A DNA stretch of 64,000 bases, taken from Panagrolaimus kolymaensis (Eukaryota; Nematoda; Chromadorea; Rhabditida; Panagrolaimidae). Where the stretch lies: the NCBI GenBank assembly GCA_028622995.1, contig JAJQJQ010000009.1, forward strand, positions 1,984,001-2,048,000, given 5' to 3'. Each line of letters starts with the position of its first letter. The first letter of the stretch is position 1. The notes beneath the pieces were generated by a model. It was given only the letters and a program-made list of their open reading frames with translations, did no database searches and was not told the DNA's origin. Shown in pieces: positions 59,376-64,000 of the stretch. The position numbers and the translations under genes are program-made.

Positions 59376-60645
59376 ATGAAGAGTTGCAGTGTTTTTGTTG
59401 TATTTATTTTTATTGGATTTTTAGCTACTTATGGAGGTTAGGAAAAAAATATTTTTGTAAATCTTTGTTAGAGTTATTTTTTTGGCTTGGTTTAGAAACA
59501 GCATCAGCTGGCACTGATAGCACCACAGATGCATATACAACTCCAGCAGCCGATGCCACAACAACAAGTCCTGGGGGAGGTGATAATTCAGAAACCACAA
59601 CTATAGTAACCGATGCTCCTAATGGTGCAACAACAACCATAATTGACTCCTCTGCAACAACAATTTCATCAGCAACAGATGGAGCTTCTCAAAGCACAAT
59701 TTCAAGTGGCACAGACAATCCTACTGTCACAGGTGCTTCAGTAACCACTGCCGCAGCTGAAACTGGAAGCACAGTATCAGGAGAGGCTGGGACGACACAA
59801 TCTGAAGGTAGTCCTGCTAGTTCTCAATCAGGAGGTTCTGCTGGTACTACAGCTGCAGGCAATCCACCAAGTAAGTTTCCTAAGCTTTTTTACAATTTTT
59901 TGTAAAACTTTTATTTTTTTAGCAACTGCTGCTCCTGCACCAACTTGCCCTGTAAAAGATATTACATATGTAAAGACAACTCCTGCCACCACATCTTGGA
60001 CAGTCACTATTCCGGCTTCCTTGAATTGCACATATTTCGCTCGTTCAGCAGATTTTAGCAAAAGCATAAAAATAGAAAATCCAAATGTGAATGGTGACGG
60101 TGCAGCATTAGTGATATCGGCAAATGGAGATGTAATTTTGTACGTTTAGTTTTATAAGGAGAAAAAAAATAAATTTGTTATTTTTCAGTAGCAGCGTTAA
60201 CAGCGGAGGAGGAGTATCAACAACTACTGCAGCTCCTGATGCTTCGACAAAAGCTAGCCAAATTTCGATTCAAGTATCTTCAAGTGATGCTGAAGCTACT
60301 GCAGGTGTTACATTATCATTAGGTTTGACAGTTCTGGAAACTATATTAAGTGTTTTAAGTTTTTGATTTTAGTGGAAGATACTTGTGTTGATCCAACTGT
60401 TTGCGCAAATGGTGGAACTTGCCAAGTTATCATGGGACAAGAAACTTGCACTTGTGCTCCTTGTTTTATTGGAACAACCTGTGATATTGGTAAAGCAATT
60501 TTTGTGATAAACTTTTGCTTAAAAACTTATTTTTATAGCCGTTGATCCATGTGCAACTTATCAGCTTGTATGTAAGAGGGATGGCGGAACATGTGAGCCA
60601 GATACATCTGTACCTGGAACTTGTGTAGCAAAATGCGTACCTTAA
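59376..60645 (+). CDS. Secreted mucin-like protein with C-terminal EGF-type repeats
   Basis: Six or so exons from ATG 59376 to TAA 60645. The signal peptide is MKSCSVFVVFIFIGFLATYG. A long Thr/Ser/Ala-rich stretch (ADATTTSPGGGDNSETTT and similar, about 130 residues) is predicted to be heavily O-glycosylated. A small all-beta-like domain follows (CPVKDITYV...WTVTIPASLNCTYFA...IKIENPN) with CUB-like spacing, interrupted by another Thr-rich loop. An EGF-like module (DTCVDPTVCANGGTCQVIMG...CTCAPCFIGTTCD) and a second Cys-rich module (DPCATYQLVCKRDGGTCEPD...CVAKCVP) end the protein. No catalytic motif. Probably a surface-coat, gut-lining or extracellular matrix protein; the exact family is unknown to me. 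Confidence 0.7.
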
Positions 60646-61208
60646 TTATATCTAAAAACGAGACCTTAAAATATTATTACCATATAATTATTAATTATTA
60701 ATTTGTCTCAAAAGAAAAAACTACAGATTTCAAAATTATTATTTCCTTTTTTCTATTTTTCTTTTATTTAGACGAAATTCATATATTGAAATATTAATAA
60801 TGTTGGTATTTGTATTTTAGGTTTTTGTTGTTTTGTAAAAAATTTATTCCCCTCATTTTCTTCATTCTCTTGATTTTTTAATAAATAATACGCTTTTGTC
60901 TTTGACGCAAATAAAAGATTATCTTTTTTTGAAGTTGGAGTTGAAAAGGAAGAAAACAACAACGCCAACAACGGTGGCAGAAAAAAAGTGCATCATTTTC
61001 ATTTTATTTTTTTGATGCCATTCTCGCGGCTGTGGTAGCGGCCTTACTTTTTTTGCTGTAAAAAAGTGAAGAGAAAAAGTCGCAGTTTAAAAAAAATTAT
61101 TACGTTTTTATTATTTTTTAAATTACGCTGTGTTACTTTTTTTTTGTATCACAACTTCCGTTTAAATAATTTTAATAAGAAGAAATATTTAAATTAATCC
61201 CTCTAAAA
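60646..61208. other. Intergenic, mucin/EGF gene to small TM gene
   Basis: 560 bp, AT-rich; no gene seen. The ORF at 60768-60971 is low complexity. Confidence 0.45.
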
Positions 61209-62265
61209 ATGCCATTTTTGGACGAACCTAATAGTGCTTCACTTTTAATTTTGAGCATTGCATTTGGATTGACGCTTATTGTGATAGTTATGTATTTATT
61301 ATGGAAGAAATTTAGAATTATTAAAAGAAAAAGATCCAATACCGGGGCAATGCCATATGATTCAAAGTAAGTTTTTTATTCTTTCATCAATCAGACAGCT
61401 AAGTTAAAATAAAAATCTTTTGTTCTGAACTGTTTAATTTTATTCCTTGATTTTGTACAAAAATTTAAATATTGATGCTTAATTTGGGTTTTTTGGATTT
61501 GATTTCGGCTTTCTGAGGTTTATTTTATTTTTTTTATAAAAAAAATTGAGTTTTCTAAAAGCATTCCAATTTTTTTTTGTTAAATAGTAAGCTTTTACCA
61601 TAAATTTTAAAATCATAAATCACATTTCTACAAAAATTAGGTTATTTGTATTTTGATTTTCGGAAGGATGACATAAAAAAGAGCGGTATTTTTTTTACTA
61701 TTATAAAACACTTGGCAAAAATTTTACTTGTTTTTTGTTAGAAATGCTGAAGCAAAAAAATGCGTTCTTAGTGACGAATAAAAAAATAAAAACATTGTTA
61801 TTACAAATTTTTTTGAGCTTCTTACATCAGTGTTTTTAATATTATTTATTTTTCCTACTAATTAATTTCTTCAGAGAAGAATTAAATATAACGACATTAA
61901 CGATGAGTCGGCATATGAGCTATCCAAATACTGACATAAATATGACAAATGACAACAACAGCTACGACGACAATCGAAACCCTGAAGAGCCACCATTGCC
62001 AGAAAAAATGAAAGGAAAAATGGGGTCTGTGACTCCTCCACCTCCAGCACGGTCTTTTAGTGGACAGGTAATTAAATATTTCTTGATTTTTTTTGCAAAT
62101 TTTCATTTATTAACTTTTAGTTCGATATTAAAAAAGTTCCCCCTCACATGAGGCAATTATCAAAAATTAATTCCCAAATTATTATGTTTAATGGTCACCC
62201 GCATATTCAAAACGAATTGCATCGAAGATTTTCTAAAATTGATATCCTTGAATCTCCTCGTTAAT
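61209..62265 (+). CDS. Small single-pass membrane protein (unidentified)
   Basis: Three exons. Exon 1 (61209-61368) encodes a short ectodomain (MPFLDEPNSAS), one TM helix (LLILSIAFGLTLIVIVMYLLW) and a basic stop-transfer (KKFRIIKRKRS). After a ~500-bp intron, exon 2 begins EELNITTLTMSRHMSYPNTD and has an acidic/Pro-rich segment (EEPPLPEKMKG, TPPPPARSFSG). Exon 3 ends FSKIDILESPR at TAA 62265. No signal peptide separate from the TM, so type III topology with N-terminus outside is likely. The Pro-rich PPPP and PPLP motifs could bind SH3 or EVH1 domains. The family is not recognised. Confidence 0.6.
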
Positions 62266-62970
62266 ATTATTTGGTTAAGAAAAGTTTTATTATTTTGTTG
62301 AATGGATTTTTTACATTTACATTCACACTTTTTTAATTTCTGTAATTATTATTTTTCTTCATTTTTTTTGATGCCAAGATTCATACATACAAAAAAATGA
62401 AAGAACAAAAATATTAATATTTTTTTTCTTTTTGCAAAAATCCATTTTGTTTCCAGTTTTTGAGCTGTATTAAAAAAATTTTTTAATTTTTTAAATTAAA
62501 AATTTTTCATGTTCTTGTTCACTTTTTTATTAATTAAAAAAGTTACAATTTTGGATATTATTATTTTGTCATCGATGTGTTACGGTTAATAAAATTATTA
62601 TTTTTTTTATATCAAATTTATTTATTTAAACAATAGAAATCGTTTATTTAGAGGGATTTTAAAAAGAATGGATCAAACAGCAAATGAAAATATTACTATT
62701 AAAAAATTAAATAGTGCCTATTTTTGGTTTTTAAAAATTCATTTGTTTTCATAGAAAATGCTTCTTTTTTTATGCCTTTAAGCTCAAATTTCTTCCATTT
62801 AAAAATTTTTTTGTCGTTGAAATGTTTGCGAAATTTTTTAATTCATCAGAGTTTGTGCATTTTCAAAAACGTTTTGTTTATTCTAGTTTGCTGATAATTT
62901 TTTTAGCAACCTTTCATTGCCATGTTAAAATTTTTGCTTCTATAAAATTTTATCGTAAAGTTTTAAAATT
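62266..62970. other. Intergenic spacer
   Basis: 700 bp of A/T-rich sequence, UTR-like; no gene seen. Confidence 0.45.
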
Positions 62971-63844
62971 ATGTTGAAAATGATACTTCTTTTTTTCATT
63001 CTTCCTGCTCTTTTTGTATTTGTTATTACTTATGTAAGAAAGCTTATTAAATAATTATAATATATTTTTTCAAATTAAATTTTTAGGAAACCAATGTTGT
63101 TGAAAGATATGTATGGAAATCAAAGAAAATTAACTATGTTGTTGGAGCAGATGGCAACGATGAACATATTCTTCGTGATCAAATCCTCCTTGTTTTATCT
63201 GAATTTAAAAAGAATATCGGTGATATTATAACTTTTCAAGAGATAACTGCCACCCATGCTAAAAGAATTAAGGGACGTTTTAATGTTTTTGTTTTAAGCA
63301 ACAACACTTGTGGACTTGGTATTGCTAACAGTTTTGGAAATTCTTATGCTACCGTATCTATCGGAAAAAGATGTGATATGTCTACAAATCTTCAAAATCT
63401 TATGAGAGTTTTGGGTGAGTAAAGTTTTAAATTGAAACTATAAAACCAATTTTTGAGGGGTTTAAAAACTCAATTTTTCAGGTTTTGTTCCAGTACATTT
63501 GCGTAAAGATAGAGATGAATATATTGATATCCATTGGGATAACATTTATCCAACCCACGTCCAAAATTATGATAAATGTGATAGGTGCCTGGTATCCTAA
63601 AATCCAACATTTGCTATTTATGATTATAATTCAATCATGCACGGCTCGAAGTACAATATTTGGTCGTAAGTATTATGAATTACTAAAGTTTTGATATCAA
63701 TTCATTGTTTGTTAATTTTTAAGCAAAAATTATTCTCTCCCCGTTATGTCTCCAAAAAATCAAAGCGCTGCTCTTAGTAAATTCCATTATGGCAACAAGA
63801 TGACTTTAAACGACGTTGCAATTATCAAAGCAATTTATGGTTAA
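62971..63844 (+). pseudogene. Astacin relic lacking all zinc ligands, with in-frame stop
   Basis: Exons 62971-63033 (signal peptide MLKMILLFFILPALFVFVIT), 63087-63414, 63482-63665 and about 63723-63844 join in frame. The astacin framework is clear: KINYVVGADG start, LRKDRDEYIDIHWDNIYP after the active-site helix, and a Met-turn YDYNSIMHGS. But the zinc motif HExxHxxGFxH reads QNLMRVLGFVP, so all three His and the catalytic Glu are replaced. A TAA at 63598-63600 interrupts the frame between the NYDK and Met-turn blocks although the frame continues unbroken on both sides. It has no EGF or CUB domain. Probably a pseudogene; a pseudoprotease with a misread stop is the alternative. Confidence 0.7.
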
Positions 63845-64000
63845 ATATTAGAGGTGACATTCAAAAAGTTGGTGGAATATTTAAAAAATTTTTGATCAAA
63901 AAAAATTCCTTTTTTTTTGCAAGCATTTTCCATTTTAAAATAATTTTTTATTAATTCAAAAAATAAAGATACATTTCTATAAAAAAAATTTTATTATTAT

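Overview
This is an AT-rich nuclear fragment of a nematode genome. The grounds are short introns ending in T-rich TTTTTAG or TTTTCAG acceptors, acceptor-like sites a few bases upstream of several start codons (as expected for spliced-leader trans-splicing), a SKN-1-type factor with a CNC basic region and no leucine zipper, a tandem p38 kinase pair resembling the C. elegans pmk cluster, and several astacin, EGF, CUB and ShK proteins. The species cannot be named from this window. All gene models are manual splice reconstructions; frame continuity across the junctions is the main check.

Left part (1-8.6 kb): the 3' part of bec-1 (Beclin 1), then skn-1 with a small C-type lectin gene nested antisense in its third intron, then a convergent single-pass membrane protein with a C-terminal PPPPY motif. 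Core accessory region (10.2-29.1 kb): two astacin genes on the plus strand (A, B) and two on the minus strand (B', A') face each other across ccr-4, forming a large inverted duplication. All four depart from a normal astacin. A lost its C-terminal ShK tail and runs into an unidentified degenerate ORF. B lost two splice sites. B' is intact but, like B, has Lys in place of the first zinc His. A' lacks a first exon and carries a 1-bp frameshift. Duplicated B-type promoter/first-exon modules, a decayed Tc1-like fragment, a tandem array, a perfect palindrome and TTAA-bounded MITEs are interspersed.

Middle part (30-48.1 kb), mostly housekeeping: sec-24 (COPII coat), two tandem p38 MAP kinases, a two-TM protein, isp-1 (Rieske protein, plus strand), a synaptophysin-family gene (plus strand) and an SPSB3-like SPRY/SOCS gene. 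A gene-poor stretch of about 3 kb follows.

Right part (51-64 kb): a 3.4-kb Mutator-like element (MULE) with long inverted repeats and a perfect 9-bp target-site duplication. It sits 1 bp beyond the stop codon of a queuosine-salvage (QNG1) gene and carries a truncated transposase plus a small antisense three-exon gene. Then come a 219-bp palindrome, an NCOA4/ARA70-like gene, a secreted mucin/EGF gene, a small membrane protein, and a fifth astacin relic in which every zinc ligand and the catalytic Glu are replaced and which has an in-frame stop.

The most unusual content is this set of degenerated and pseudoenzyme-like astacins, and the MULE fused to the 3' end of a tRNA-modification gene. Single-base frameshifts and splice-site changes could be assembly errors and should be checked in reads.
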